From UBA4416 sp040387555 (GTDB lineage Bacteria; Bacteroidota; Bacteroidia; B-17B0; Aurantibacillaceae), in assembly GCA_040387555.1 (NCBI GenBank), contig JAZKDO010000008.1:114368-178367 (forward strand): a DNA stretch of 64,000 bases, read 5' to 3'. Positions within the stretch are counted from its first letter, which is position 1, and each line of letters starts with the position of its first letter. Positions 44,380-53,467 of the stretch are shown piece after piece. The notes below the pieces were generated by a model, which had not been told where the DNA came from, did not search any database, and saw only the letters and a program-made list of their open reading frames with translations. The position numbers and the translations under genes are program-made.

Positions 44380-45648
44380 TTATTTCAAACAATTCTTAGC
44401 CGCAATCCAGGCTGTGCTCCATGCATTCTGAAAATTAAAACCCCCGGTTATTCCATCAATATTCAAGACCTCTCCGCAAAAAAATAAATGAGGAACCTTT
44501 TTACTTTCCATAGTTTTAAAATTTACTTCTTTTAAATTAATACCACCGGACGTGACAAATTCCTCTTTAAACGTGGTTTTGCCGTGCATATCATAACCAT
44601 CATTGCAAAGAACCTGAGCCAGTTTATTCAGTTGCTTCTTCCCTAATTCAATCCATGGTTTTGATGCTGAAACATCTGCTCTTAAAATTAAATATTCCCA
44701 GAGTCGTTTTGGAATTTCAAATAAAGGAGTATTTACAATTAATGCTTTTGAACCCAAATGAAGGCCCAATTCTTCTTTTAACTCTTCTTCATTTAAGTTC
44801 CCTGTCCAGTTCACCGAAATTCCTGCCTGATAATTCAATTTAAAAAAATCATGGGCCGCAAAAGCAGACAATTTTAAAACTGCCGGTCCGCTTAAACCCC
44901 AATGCGTAATTAAAAGAGGACCTGTATATTGATGTTTGGTGCCGTTTACTTTTACAGTTCCATTTTTTACACTTAATCCCATCAACTCTTTAATTTTGCT
45001 TTGTGGCAAGTTTAATGTAAACAAGCTCGGAATTAATTCATCAATGGTATGTCCGACTTGCTTTAAAAAAGAATAATTTTTTAATTGGTTGTGTCCGCCA
45101 ATACTGCAGATAACCGCATTTGCTGTATAGGTTTGCTTGTTTGTTTTAACAGTTATTTTGTCACGCTGAGGGGAGTCGAAGCGTACAGTATACTCGACTT
45201 CGCTCGAACCGACATTTATTGAATTTATTTCTAAAACTTCTTCGTTTAAATTAACGTCGATTCCAAGCTTTTGGGCTTCCTGTAAAAAACAATTGATAAT
45301 CGTTTCACTTGAATTACTTTCAGGGAACATCCTTCCATCCTGCTCCACTTTTAATTTTACACTTCTTTTTAAAAACCACTCTATTGTATCCTGAACAGAA
45401 AACTGTGAAAAAACTTGCCTTAATTCTTTTTCACCACGTGGGTAATTTTTAATCAGTTCTCCGTTCTCAAAACATTGATGGGTTACATTACAACGACCAC
45501 CTCCCGAAACTCTGACCTTTGAAAGAATTTTATTTGATTTTTCTAAAATAATAATTTTAGATTCAGGAAAATTTACAGCGGCATTAATAGCGGCAAAAAA
45601 ACCTGAGGCACCGCCACCAATAATTATTATGAGTTTTTTTTCTGCCAT
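44380..45648 (-). CDS. BaiN/HI0933-like FAD-dependent oxidoreductase
   Basis: A flavoprotein of 422 residues, slightly longer than the usual 400 or so. It has the dinucleotide-binding IIIIGGGASGFFAAINAA, the family block SKVRVSGGGRCNVTH, LTHWGLSGPAVLKLS and the C-terminal VTSGGINLKEVNF with FFCGEVLNIDGITGGFNFQ. Substrate is unknown; homologues reduce diverse ring systems. Residues about 146-164 are encoded by a palindromic repeat (separate entry), which may account for the extra length. Confidence 0.88.
   Translation of the reverse strand: MAEKKLIIIIGGGASGFFAAINAAVNFPESKIIILEKSNKILSKVRVSGGGRCNVTHQCFENGELIKNYPRGEKELRQVFSQFSVQDTIEWFLKRSVKLKVEQDGRMFPESNSSETIINCFLQEAQKLGIDVNLNEEVLEINSINVGSSEVEYTVRFDSPQRDKITVKTNKQTYTANAVICSIGGHNQLKNYSFLKQVGHTIDELIPSLFTLNLPQSKIKELMGLSVKNGTVKVNGTKHQYTGPLLITHWGLSGPAVLKLSAFAAHDFFKLNYQAGISVNWTGNLNEEELKEELGLHLGSKALIVNTPLFEIPKRLWEYLILRADVSASKPWIELGKKQLNKLAQVLCNDGYDMHGKTTFKEEFVTSGGINLKEVNFKTMESKKVPHLFFCGEVLNIDGITGGFNFQNAWSTAWIAAKNCLK
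45159..45214 (-). repeat. Palindromic repeat embedded in a coding frame
   Basis: A 56-bp element read in frame through the flavoprotein. It opens, on the minus strand, tgtcggttcgagcgaagtcg, closely matching the opening of the intergenic element at 5443-5508, and closes with an imperfect inverse (14 of 21 positions). It codes for residues about 146-164, a linker-like segment (SSEVEYTVRFDSPQR). Confidence 0.75.
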
Positions 45649-45747
45649 TAAGTGGTAAACTTACTAAAGTTTTTGCTGATTTTATTAGCTGTTATAATTT
45701 GTGTGAGGGATGCAAACGAAAAGCCTTTTATGAACAAAGTGAATGAA

Positions 45748-45790
45748 AGCTTGCAGTGACAGCCCGCCCCGGCCACCGCCGGGCACACCC
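45748..45790. repeat. GC-rich intergenic patch
   Basis: A very GC-rich segment (agcccgccccggccaccgcc and following) in a region otherwise about one-third GC. It lies between two divergent genes and has a short inverted pairing (ccgg/ccgccggg). It does not encode anything recognisable and may be a degenerate repeat element. Confidence 0.45.
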
Positions 45791-45862
45791 TAAATATTTT
45801 AAAGTAATTTAGATTTAAAATAAAATTTCATACATTAGTATAAACATTAAAATATACACACA

Positions 45863-46975
45863 ATGGGATTATGGGATAAATTAAAAGGCGAGTTTATTGA
45901 TATTATTGATTGGACGGACAGCTCCAACGATACCATCATATATAAATTTCCACGTTTGCAGAACGAAATTAAAATGGGTGCTCAGTTAACCGTAAGAGAA
46001 AGTCAGGTTGCCGTTTTTATGAATGAAGGTCAAATTGCTGATGTTTTTCAACCGGGAATGTATACTTTAAGTACTCAGAATATGCCAATTCTATCTACAC
46101 TAAAAGGATGGAAATTTGGATTTAATAGTCCGTTTAAAGCCGATGTGTTTTTTGTAAGCACCAAACAATTTATTAACCAAAAATGGGGCACCAAAAACCC
46201 GATCATGTTGCGCGATGCTGAATTTGGGCCTGTACGCCTACGTGCATTTGGCTCTTATGCGTTTAAGGTTTCTGATGCGGCTATATTTTTAAAAGAAATA
46301 GCAGGAACGGATTCAGAATTCACTGTTGATGAAGTGAATGAGCAGTTACGCAATATTGCTGTAGCAAGGGGAATGGACGCTTTAGCTGAAAGTAAAATAT
46401 TAGTTTTGGATTTATCTTCCAATACAGATGAAGTATCTAAAATTATCCAGGATAAAATTAAACCGGAGTTTGCAGAAATAGGTTTAAACCTCACAAAATT
46501 TTTAATTGAAAATGTGTCGTTGCCACCGGAAGTGGAAGTTGCTTTAGACAAAAGAAGTAGTATGGGAATTATTGGAAATTTAGGTGCTTATACTCAGTTT
46601 CAGGCTGCAAACGCTATGGAAGATGCTGCTAATAATCCGGCAGGTGGCATGATGGGCGCTGGACTTGGGGCAGGAATGGGAATGGGAATGATGGGCCAAA
46701 TGGGAAATGCATTTCAAAACCAACAATTCAATGGGAATACAGGAACAAATGTGCCTCCTCCACCTCCGATAGTTCAGTTTTTTGTCGCAGTGAATGGTGC
46801 GCAAACAGGACCTTTTACAATTCAACAATTACAAGCGATGGCAACATCCGGTCAGTTTAACAGACAGAGTTTAGTTTGGAAACAAGGTATGGCAGGATGG
46901 TTAGCTGCAGAATCACAAGCGGAATTAGCTTCTGTGTTTAGTGCTGTACCACCGCCTCCACCACCGGTTGGATAA
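45863..46975 (+). CDS. SPFH-domain protein with C-terminal GYF_2 domain
   Basis: A 370-residue protein. The N-terminal 250 residues form an SPFH/band-7-like domain (IKMGAQLTVRESQVAVFMNE, FEPGMYTLST-like start, VSLPPEVEVALDKR). A Met/Gly-rich low-complexity stretch follows (GAGLGAGMGMGMMGQMG). The last 65 residues are a GYF_2 domain (GAQTGPFTIQQLQAMATSG, SLVWKQGMAGWL), which often binds proline-rich peptides. The proline-rich linker (PPPPP) and tail may be its targets. Membrane or regulatory roles are possible, none is known. Confidence 0.82.
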   Translation: MGLWDKLKGEFIDIIDWTDSSNDTIIYKFPRLQNEIKMGAQLTVRESQVAVFMNEGQIADVFQPGMYTLSTQNMPILSTLKGWKFGFNSPFKADVFFVSTKQFINQKWGTKNPIMLRDAEFGPVRLRAFGSYAFKVSDAAIFLKEIAGTDSEFTVDEVNEQLRNIAVARGMDALAESKILVLDLSSNTDEVSKIIQDKIKPEFAEIGLNLTKFLIENVSLPPEVEVALDKRSSMGIIGNLGAYTQFQAANAMEDAANNPAGGMMGAGLGAGMGMGMMGQMGNAFQNQQFNGNTGTNVPPPPPIVQFFVAVNGAQTGPFTIQQLQAMATSGQFNRQSLVWKQGMAGWLAAESQAELASVFSAVPPPPPPVG

Positions 46976-46987
46976 AAAATGATTTAA

Positions 46988-47025
46988 AGAAATCCTCTTC
47001 TGCTTTGCAAAAGGGGATTTTTTTA
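46988..47025 (+). terminator. Rho-independent terminator after the SPFH gene
   Basis: Inverted repeat aaatcctctt...aaggggattt, paired with one G-T, is followed by a T-run of seven. It begins 13 bases after the stop codon of the SPFH gene. Confidence 0.75.
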
Positions 47026-47039
47026 TGCTTTCTTTTTAG

Positions 47040-47047
47040 TAAGTTTG
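47040..47047 (+). promoter_or_regulatory. TAnnTTTG promoter box of the acyltransferase gene
   Basis: TAAGTTTG matches the -7 consensus; the ATG at 47061 is 13 bases further, so a leader of a few bases is expected. Confidence 0.45.
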
Positions 47048-47060
47048 CTCAGCTACTAAA

Positions 47061-48392
47061 ATGCTTTGGCACATACTTAAATATTACATGGGTTTTGTTC
47101 TTGCCGTTTATTTCAAACGCGCAAAAGTAAAAAACGCAAAAAATCTACAGGTCAAAGGGCCGGTAATTATCTGCATGAATCATCCAAACGCATTCATGGA
47201 CCCCATTGCACTTACAACTTTAGTTTATCCTCCACGTTTAAGGTATTTAGCCAGAGGGGATGCCTTTAAAAAAGGAGTTGTTTCGTCACTATTAGAAAGT
47301 CTGGGAATTATACCCATATACAGAATTCAAGACGGAGGAAAAGAAGGTTTAAAAAAGAATGATGCAACTTATGAAAGGGTAAATCAACTATTAAGTCGGA
47401 ATAAAAAAATCATTATTTTCGCTGAAGGGTTATGTGTACAAGAAAGGCGTTTACGGCCTTTAAAAAAAGGGGTTCCGCGAATGATCCTTGGTTGCATGGA
47501 AAATAATCAGTTAAGCAATTTAATTGTTGTTCCAGTAGGTATTAATTACTCCCATCCATCCCAGTTCCGAAGTACGTTGTTCTGTAATGTTGGGGAACCT
47601 ATAAAAATGGCAGACTATTTAAAATCATACGAAGAATCGGCTGCGAAAACAATGAATCAGTTCTTAGCAGATCTGACACCCAGAATGAAAGAACTGATCA
47701 TTCATATCAATGATAAACATAATGAGAAGGTAATTGCACATATTGAAGAAATTTACAAATACGATTATTTTAAGAAGCATAAACTTAAGATTAACAACCT
47801 CGAACACGATTTTACGTTTTCTGCGAAAGTAGCTGATGTATTTAATAAAACTGAAGTTACTGCACCTGAAAAAATAAAAGCACTCGAGGAAAAAACAGTG
47901 AATTATTTCTCTGAACTAAAAAAATATAATATTAAAGATTGGTTATTAAGCCCTTCAAGGCAAAAAGCTATTAATAATGGAAATTTTGTGTTGAGATTTT
48001 TACTGATTATTCTTTCGTTTCCAATTTACTTGAGAGGCATTTTAGCGAGCTGGCTGCCTTATCGATTAAGTTACTTCATTATGAGTAAAAAAGTAAGAGT
48101 AGTTGAATTTAAGGCTTCTTTCAATATGGGAATCGGAGCCGTATTGTTTCTTCTTTATTATTGTTTTCAATTTTATATTGCAAAAGCAATTGCACCAAAT
48201 GCGTGGTGGGGATTATTGGTTTTATTTATATCTGTTTTAAGTAGCATGTTCTGTTTATGGTTATCGCCTTTTCGTAAAAAAACATTTGGGATATTAAGAG
48301 TCTTAAAGTTGAAATCATCAAATCCGAAGAAATACCAAGAACTTTTAGATCAACGTAAGGAAATTATTTCCTCATTCGAAAAACTCATGTAG
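47061..48392 (+). CDS. PlsC-family lysophospholipid acyltransferase
   Basis: A 443-residue membrane-associated acyltransferase, long for the family. The catalytic motif HPNAFMD (an HX4D block) is near residue 40, and the later FAEGLCVQE and PVGINY blocks match PlsC motifs III and IV. Two or three C-terminal hydrophobic helices (around 310-410) follow, an extension seen in some Bacteroidota. It probably makes phosphatidic acid from lysophosphatidic acid. The gene is followed by the convergent xerD, one base away. Confidence 0.87.
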   Translation: MLWHILKYYMGFVLAVYFKRAKVKNAKNLQVKGPVIICMNHPNAFMDPIALTTLVYPPRLRYLARGDAFKKGVVSSLLESLGIIPIYRIQDGGKEGLKKNDATYERVNQLLSRNKKIIIFAEGLCVQERRLRPLKKGVPRMILGCMENNQLSNLIVVPVGINYSHPSQFRSTLFCNVGEPIKMADYLKSYEESAAKTMNQFLADLTPRMKELIIHINDKHNEKVIAHIEEIYKYDYFKKHKLKINNLEHDFTFSAKVADVFNKTEVTAPEKIKALEEKTVNYFSELKKYNIKDWLLSPSRQKAINNGNFVLRFLLIILSFPIYLRGILASWLPYRLSYFIMSKKVRVVEFKASFNMGIGAVLFLLYYCFQFYIAKAIAPNAWWGLLVLFISVLSSMFCLWLSPFRKKTFGILRVLKLKSSNPKKYQELLDQRKEIISSFEKLM

Positions 48393-48393
48393 T

Positions 48394-49371
48394 TTAAGAT
48401 TTATTTCTTGGGTGATAACTTAAAATATTTTCCCTTAAAAAATGCTGGTCGAGATGCGTATATATCTCAGTGGTTGTAATACTTTCATGTCCGAGCATTT
48501 CCTGAACAGCGCGTAAATCAGCGCCGCCCTCTACCAGATGAGTAGCGAAAGAATGTCTGAAAGTATGAGGACTCAGTTGTTTTTTAATACCAGCCAGTTC
48601 AGCAAGATCTTTGATTACATAAAATACCATTTGTCGTGTAATTGGAGTGCCGCGCTTACTTAAAAAAATCATATCCTCACTGTTTTTCTTAATAGAAATA
48701 TGAGAGCGATGATGGGTAGTGTAATTATCAATTAATTTCAAAGCAGATCTGCCTATCGGAATCAAGCGCTGTTTGTCGCCTTTTCCAATCACACTAATAA
48801 AACCATCAGTCTTATGCAAATCACTCAGCTTTAAAGATATCAGTTCAGAAACCCGTAATCCGCAACTATACATTGTTTCGAGCATCGCGAGGTTACGTTC
48901 GCCTTCAGGAGTACTTCTGTCGATAAATGACAACATCAAATCAATTTCCTCCACACTCAGGAACACAGGAAGTTTTCGTTTGATGCGAGGAGTTTCCAAA
49001 AGTTCAGCCGGGTTAACGGTCACATAATTTTCAAGAATCAAAAATTTAAAAAAATGCTTAATTCCCGATATGATGCGCGACTGGGTCGTTTCTGTAAAAT
49101 TAAATTCTGAAATATACTTTAAAAATTCCTGAAGATCTTTTAGCGTTATATCTGATGGAGTTTTCGAAGGATAAAACATTTCTATAAATACCATCAATTT
49201 ATTAATGTCACTTTCATAAGAAACAACAGAATTCTCAGACAAAGATTTTTCTACCTGAAGGTAATATTTAAAATCATTAATATTTGACTTCCAAAGTTTC
49301 AGAGTAATGAGTAAATTTGAATTAATAAAAATAAACGACGTGTTAAAGATAGCAATTATCAATGGTCCCAA
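48394..49371 (-). CDS. xerD: XerD-type tyrosine recombinase
   Basis: Site-specific recombinase that resolves chromosome dimers at dif. The core-binding N-terminal domain (KYYLQVEKSLSENSVVSY) and catalytic C-terminal domain are complete, with SCGLRVSELI (Arg), SPHTFRHSFATHL (His-Arg) and LGHESITTTEIYTH (His, Tyr). The frame opens at 49371, but the first 24 residues lie inside the divergent aroQ gene and do not look like Xer. A family start near CTG 49302 gives 300 residues, the normal length. It is not next to mobile-element genes. Confidence 0.92.
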   Translation of the reverse strand: MGPLIIAIFNTSFIFINSNLLITLKLWKSNINDFKYYLQVEKSLSENSVVSYESDINKLMVFIEMFYPSKTPSDITLKDLQEFLKYISEFNFTETTQSRIISGIKHFFKFLILENYVTVNPAELLETPRIKRKLPVFLSVEEIDLMLSFIDRSTPEGERNLAMLETMYSCGLRVSELISLKLSDLHKTDGFISVIGKGDKQRLIPIGRSALKLIDNYTTHHRSHISIKKNSEDMIFLSKRGTPITRQMVFYVIKDLAELAGIKKQLSPHTFRHSFATHLVEGGADLRAVQEMLGHESITTTEIYTHLDQHFLRENILSYHPRNKS

Positions 49372-49756
49372 TTTGAATCTTTTAGGAAAAAGAGAAGTTG
49401 AGATTTACGGGAACCAGTCTTTTGAAGAATATTTTAAAACGCTCGAAAAAAAATATCCAGGCGCTGAATTATTCTATTTTCAAAGCAATGTAGAAGGAGA
49501 ACTCATTAACAAACTACACGAAATTGGATTTACTTATGACGGTATCATTTTAAATGCAGGTGCCTACACGCATACTTCTATTGCTATCGCAGATGCTGTA
49601 GCAAGTATTAAAACTCCTGTTATTGAAGTTCATATCAGTAATATCTTTTCACGTGAAGATTACAGACACATTTCTTATTTAGGGAAACATTGTAAAGGAA
49701 GTATCAGTGGCTTTGGCTTAAAAGGCTACGAAATGGCAATCGAAACATTTTTATAA
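49307..49756 (+). CDS. aroQ: Type II 3-dehydroquinate dehydratase
   Basis: Shikimate-pathway enzyme that dehydrates 3-dehydroquinate. It has the family block IAIINGPNLNLLGKRE, ILNAGAYTHTSIAIADAV and the catalytic segment EVHISNIFSREDYRHISYLG. Two starts are possible: ATG at 49307 (149 residues) and GTG at 49340 (138 residues), the second beginning right at the family's usual N terminus. A TAAATTTG box at 49312-49319 lies between them, which favours the GTG. The 5' part overlaps the xerD frame on the other strand. Confidence 0.9.
   Translation: MSKFELIKINDVLKIAIINGPNLNLLGKREVEIYGNQSFEEYFKTLEKKYPGAELFYFQSNVEGELINKLHEIGFTYDGIILNAGAYTHTSIAIADAVASIKTPVIEVHISNIFSREDYRHISYLGKHCKGSISGFGLKGYEMAIETFL
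49312..49319 (+). promoter_or_regulatory. TAnnTTTG promoter box of aroQ
   Basis: TAAATTTG lies inside the longest aroQ frame, 20 bases before the GTG at 49340. If used, the ATG at 49307 cannot be the start, and the true aroQ begins at the GTG. Confidence 0.5.
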
Positions 49757-49873
49757 ACGATGGCATCTATAGAAGTATTGTTTTTATTCTTAAGCCTGAT
49801 ATCAAGAAACATAAGCATTTTGAGCAATATGTTTTACTTGTAAACTCGTAATGAAAACAATTTTTAATGAAAT

Positions 49874-50626
49874 TTATTGAACCTTCATTTTATTAAGTAC
49901 TTCTGACTTTTTTCGCCTTGAAACTTCATAAACAGTACTATTCTCCATTTCCAAACTAAAAACATCTCCTTTACTGTAAGAAGCAATATGATCCACATTT
50001 ACTATTACGCTTTTATTAATTCTTATAAAATTTCCTGCTTTTCCAAGAATTTCTTCAAACAACTTTAATTCCCTCGATGAAAAATAACATTTTCCATCCT
50101 CTAATTTTATTTCACAGGTTCCGCCTTTCGATTCAACAGAAAGAATATAATTTATATTTAACAAAATAACCTTGTCATTATGATGAACTGGAATTTTGTT
50201 TATCACATCACTCTGCTCATCCAGAGTCCTAATAAAATGAAACACACTATTGCTTTTTTCATTCGAGGCAATTTTAAAAATTGCTTTATCCACTGTGATG
50301 ATGAGCTTAGAATAATCAATTGGTTTCAATATATATCCCAAAGCATTAAACTCAAATGCAGTAATTGCATATTCATTAAAAGCTGAAACGAAAATGACTT
50401 CAAAATCGATCCTTGTAAACATTTTTAAGAGGTCAAAGCCACTTTTACTCGGCATTTTGATATCCAAAAAAACCAGTTGCGGTTGTAATTCATTAATCCT
50501 ATTAAATGCATCAATAGCATTTCCACATTCTTCAACAACATTAATCATTGGACAATATTTATTCAATAATGTCTTCAATACATTTCTGTTATGAGCTTCA
50601 TCATCAATTATAATCGCGTTAATCAT
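49874..50626 (-). CDS. LytTR-family response regulator
   Basis: A 250-residue response regulator. The receiver domain has the acidic pair Asp8/Asp9 and the phospho-acceptor Asp55 (LVFLDIKMP), and the LytTR DNA-binding domain follows (KVILLNINYILSVESKGG, FIRINKSVIVNVDHIAS). Such regulators pair with 5TM- or histidine-kinase type sensors, here with the LamG kinase that lies two bases upstream. Its DNA target cannot be read from sequence; autoregulation is possible. Confidence 0.92.
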   Translation of the reverse strand: MINAIIIDDEAHNRNVLKTLLNKYCPMINVVEECGNAIDAFNRINELQPQLVFLDIKMPSKSGFDLLKMFTRIDFEVIFVSAFNEYAITAFEFNALGYILKPIDYSKLIITVDKAIFKIASNEKSNSVFHFIRTLDEQSDVINKIPVHHNDKVILLNINYILSVESKGGTCEIKLEDGKCYFSSRELKLFEEILGKAGNFIRINKSVIVNVDHIASYSKGDVFSLEMENSTVYEVSRRKKSEVLNKMKVQ

Positions 50627-50628
50627 AT

Positions 50629-52164
50629 CTATTCTTTTACAATATCCAGTTGCATCCTAATTTTTGTTCCAACCTGTTCTTTTCGGGAATTAAATAAATC
50701 TATTACCTCCAGTTTATAATTTGATGTCTTGTATAGTTTATTCAGGCTTTCTATTTTATCAAAAATTAATTCCGTTCCTTTTGATTCTTCACGTTTTAAC
50801 TTCGTTAAATTCCTTCCAATACCGTTGTCCTCAATTTCAATTATCGGTAATCCATTTTCAAAAGTAAAAGAAATTTTCAGTTCTGGCTTTCTTTGTCCGT
50901 CTAATTGCAATAATCCATGCCACACTGCATTTTCTATAAATGGCTGAGTTATTAAAGCAGGAATCAGTATCTCATTTATCGGAAGATCTTCTTCAACAAA
51001 AATATTAAAACCAAATTCATTTTTAAATCTAAGCTGTTCAAGTTCTATATTCAACTTTATGATTTCAATTTCTTCAGACAAGGCGATAAAATCTCTATTA
51101 GAATAATTTAAAATTTTTCTTAAAAAAAAACTGAATTTAGCCAGGTAACGCGCCGCTTCATCAATATTACTTTTAAGTATCAAATCCTGGATTGCTGCTA
51201 AACAATTCGAGATAAAGTGCGGACTCATTTGCGCTTTTATAACTTTTAATTCCAGTTCAGAAATTCTATTAGACAATTGCAACCTCTCCTCTTGCTTTTT
51301 TAATTTAATTTTATTTCTAATAATAACAATGATCAACAAAACAAGTAATGATACAATAATGAAAATATATTTTAAAGAACTATTAAAGAATGCTTTTATT
51401 CTGTTGGGATTAGGAGTATTATATAAATCATTAATCTCTTTTTCAGATAAAACTCTATGAAAAACGTTTATATCATCAAACGTACCCTGAGAATACCGCT
51501 CATTTTTAGTGCTTGCTGTATGGCCAATCATTACCGAATCTGTAGATAAATATTGGGTTTCAAAATCTTTTCTCATTCTATTTTGAAAAACACCATCAAT
51601 ATAAAATGCCAAATAATTATTATCAAAAGTCATTACTAAATGGTGCCAATTGCCGAATTTAAAATTCTCTATAGCTGCTACACTAACTTCTCTTAAAGAA
51701 TCCTGACATGAATAAGCGATCAATCGATTGGCATAACAATCGTAAGCAATAGCATAGGCGATGTTAAAGTCAAACTTTTGACAATTCTTGGCGTAAATAA
51801 TGGGATTATTATCGTAGCCTTTTCCCGAATAAATTCTTCTATCTAATTTTACCCATAATGAAACAGTTCCCCTTTTAGGTTTTACCAATTTAGATGTAGA
51901 CAAATTTAAATAGCTGGATAAACTCCCATGAATATAAACAGCAGATTTTTTATTTCCAAAGCGATCCTCTGTTAATGTAACACCTTCCGATCTTGTATCT
52001 ACCTTACTATTCTTTTCGCAAATTTTATGATTGTTAAAATCAAAAGTCAGATGAGTGGTAGAATCTATCTGAGAAAACCCTGAAAATTTAAAAAAGAAAA
52101 TGAGAAGTATTAAAAGTTTTTTTAAACTATTACTATTAATCGAGAAACAACATTTTAAAATCAT
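50629..52164 (-). CDS. LamG-domain sensor histidine kinase (LytS-like)
   Basis: A 511-residue membrane kinase. A signal-anchor (residues about 12-31) leads to a periplasmic LamG/concanavalin-like domain (about 65-250, GTVSLWVKLD, GNWHHLVMTF, FYIDGVFQ, GTFDDINVFHRVLSEKEI). A transmembrane helix (263-283), a coiled coil and a His_kinase domain follow, with phosphoacceptor His316 in QMSPHFISN, an ENAVWHGL N box and an EIEDNGIGRN G box. LamG domains often bind sugars or proteins. Its ATG overlaps the rfbH stop (ATGA), so sensor and CDP-sugar genes share a transcript. Confidence 0.92.
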   Translation of the reverse strand: MILKCCFSINSNSLKKLLILLIFFFKFSGFSQIDSTTHLTFDFNNHKICEKNSKVDTRSEGVTLTEDRFGNKKSAVYIHGSLSSYLNLSTSKLVKPKRGTVSLWVKLDRRIYSGKGYDNNPIIYAKNCQKFDFNIAYAIAYDCYANRLIAYSCQDSLREVSVAAIENFKFGNWHHLVMTFDNNYLAFYIDGVFQNRMRKDFETQYLSTDSVMIGHTASTKNERYSQGTFDDINVFHRVLSEKEINDLYNTPNPNRIKAFFNSSLKYIFIIVSLLVLLIIVIIRNKIKLKKQEERLQLSNRISELELKVIKAQMSPHFISNCLAAIQDLILKSNIDEAARYLAKFSFFLRKILNYSNRDFIALSEEIEIIKLNIELEQLRFKNEFGFNIFVEEDLPINEILIPALITQPFIENAVWHGLLQLDGQRKPELKISFTFENGLPIIEIEDNGIGRNLTKLKREESKGTELIFDKIESLNKLYKTSNYKLEVIDLFNSRKEQVGTKIRMQLDIVKE

Positions 52165-53465
52165 AAAATCTCATCAAAACACTTGCCCATATAAGCAATC
52201 ATTTCATCATTGATCATAGGAGTTACTCCAATCCAAAAAGTATCATTAACAATTATATCTGTATTTGGTAAATCACCTACAACACGGTAATTAATTTCCT
52301 TAAAATAAGGTTGTTTTCTTAAATCACCTGCAAATAATAGGCGCGTTGCCACTTTTTTATCATTCAACTTCTGTACAATCTCATTACGCGAAATACCAGC
52401 ATCTTTTTTAACAGTAATTAAAAATCCAAACCAGGATGGATTTGAATTTGGTGTAGGTTCCGGTAAGATCAATTTATTGGAATGTTTTTCCAAAGTCTTT
52501 TTTAATAGATCAAAATTATGACGTCGCAATTTCACAAATTCATCCAACTTTTCTAATTGTGCTAAACCTAAAGCGGCTTGCATATCCGTGATCTTCAAAT
52601 TAAAACCCTGGCGGGAATAAATGTATTTATGATCATAACCCATTGGAAGATCTCCTAGTTTCTGACAAAAACGCAAACCGCATGTATTATCCTTTCCCGG
52701 TTCACACCAACAATCGCGTCCCCAATCCCTGAAAGATTCTGCGATTTTTTTTAATTTAGAATTGGAAGTATAAACAGCACCACCCTCACCCATAGTAATA
52801 TGATGTGCAGGGTAGAAACTTAAAGTAGCAATATCTCCAAACGTACCAACATGCTTGCCATTATATGTTGCTCCCAATGCATCACAACAATCTTCCATCA
52901 ACCACAGGTCGTGTTTTTCGCAAAATGCAGTGATAATATCTAAATTAAATACATTGCCCATCGTGTGGGCAATAACAACGGCTTTTGTTTTTGGAGATAA
53001 AGCCTTTTCCAAATGCGTCACATCAATTTCATAATGAGGAATGGTTACGTCTAAAAAAACAGGAATAGCTCCGTATTGAATAATTGGATTTACAGTTGTT
53101 GGAAATGAAGCGGCTACTGTGATCACTTCATCTCCAGGTTTAATAGCCTCATTACCTAATTCTTTTGCCGTCAATGCTGAAAACGCTACCAGATTTGCAG
53201 ATGAACCCGAATTAACAGTTAATACCGATTTGACATTAATATATTTTGCAAGCTTTTTTTCAAACTCAGTATTGAATTTACCAGTTGTAAACCATGCATC
53301 TAAAGCTGAATCTGTAATGTATTGAAGTTCCTTATGATCAAATACTTTTCCGCTTACCGGAACATTTGATTCACCTTCAACAAATGGCCCAGCTTTAAAA
53401 GCTTCATCATGGTACTCTTTTATGAGGGCATGGATTTGGTGTTTTATATCTAATAGTTTTGACAT
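52161..53465 (-). CDS. rfbH: CDP-6-deoxy-4-keto-glucose 3-dehydrase (RfbH/AscC E1)
   Basis: PMP- and [2Fe-2S]-dependent enzyme that removes the C-3 hydroxyl on the way to 3,6-dideoxyhexoses. The aminotransferase-fold catalytic lysine is replaced by His221 (FYPAHHITMGEGG), the hallmark of E1. The iron-sulfur cysteines fit the known spacing exactly: Cys194, 57 residues to Cys252, one to Cys254, seven to Cys262. Total length of 434 is normal. The E3 reductase that reloads electrons (RfbI/AscD) is not in the window. It is the third gene of the rfbFGH set. Confidence 0.94.
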   Translation of the reverse strand: MSKLLDIKHQIHALIKEYHDEAFKAGPFVEGESNVPVSGKVFDHKELQYITDSALDAWFTTGKFNTEFEKKLAKYINVKSVLTVNSGSSANLVAFSALTAKELGNEAIKPGDEVITVAASFPTTVNPIIQYGAIPVFLDVTIPHYEIDVTHLEKALSPKTKAVVIAHTMGNVFNLDIITAFCEKHDLWLMEDCCDALGATYNGKHVGTFGDIATLSFYPAHHITMGEGGAVYTSNSKLKKIAESFRDWGRDCWCEPGKDNTCGLRFCQKLGDLPMGYDHKYIYSRQGFNLKITDMQAALGLAQLEKLDEFVKLRRHNFDLLKKTLEKHSNKLILPEPTPNSNPSWFGFLITVKKDAGISRNEIVQKLNDKKVATRLLFAGDLRKQPYFKEINYRVVGDLPNTDIIVNDTFWIGVTPMINDEMIAYMGKCFDEIL

Positions 53466-53467
53466 AA

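Noticed and set aside
45761..45790. The GC-rich patch as a structured RNA gene or terminator
   Set aside because: It lies between divergent genes, has only a short imperfect stem and no T-run.
48394..49371. XerD as the integrase of a mobile island
   Set aside because: Length and motifs fit housekeeping XerD, and no attachment-site repeats, phage or conjugation genes are nearby.
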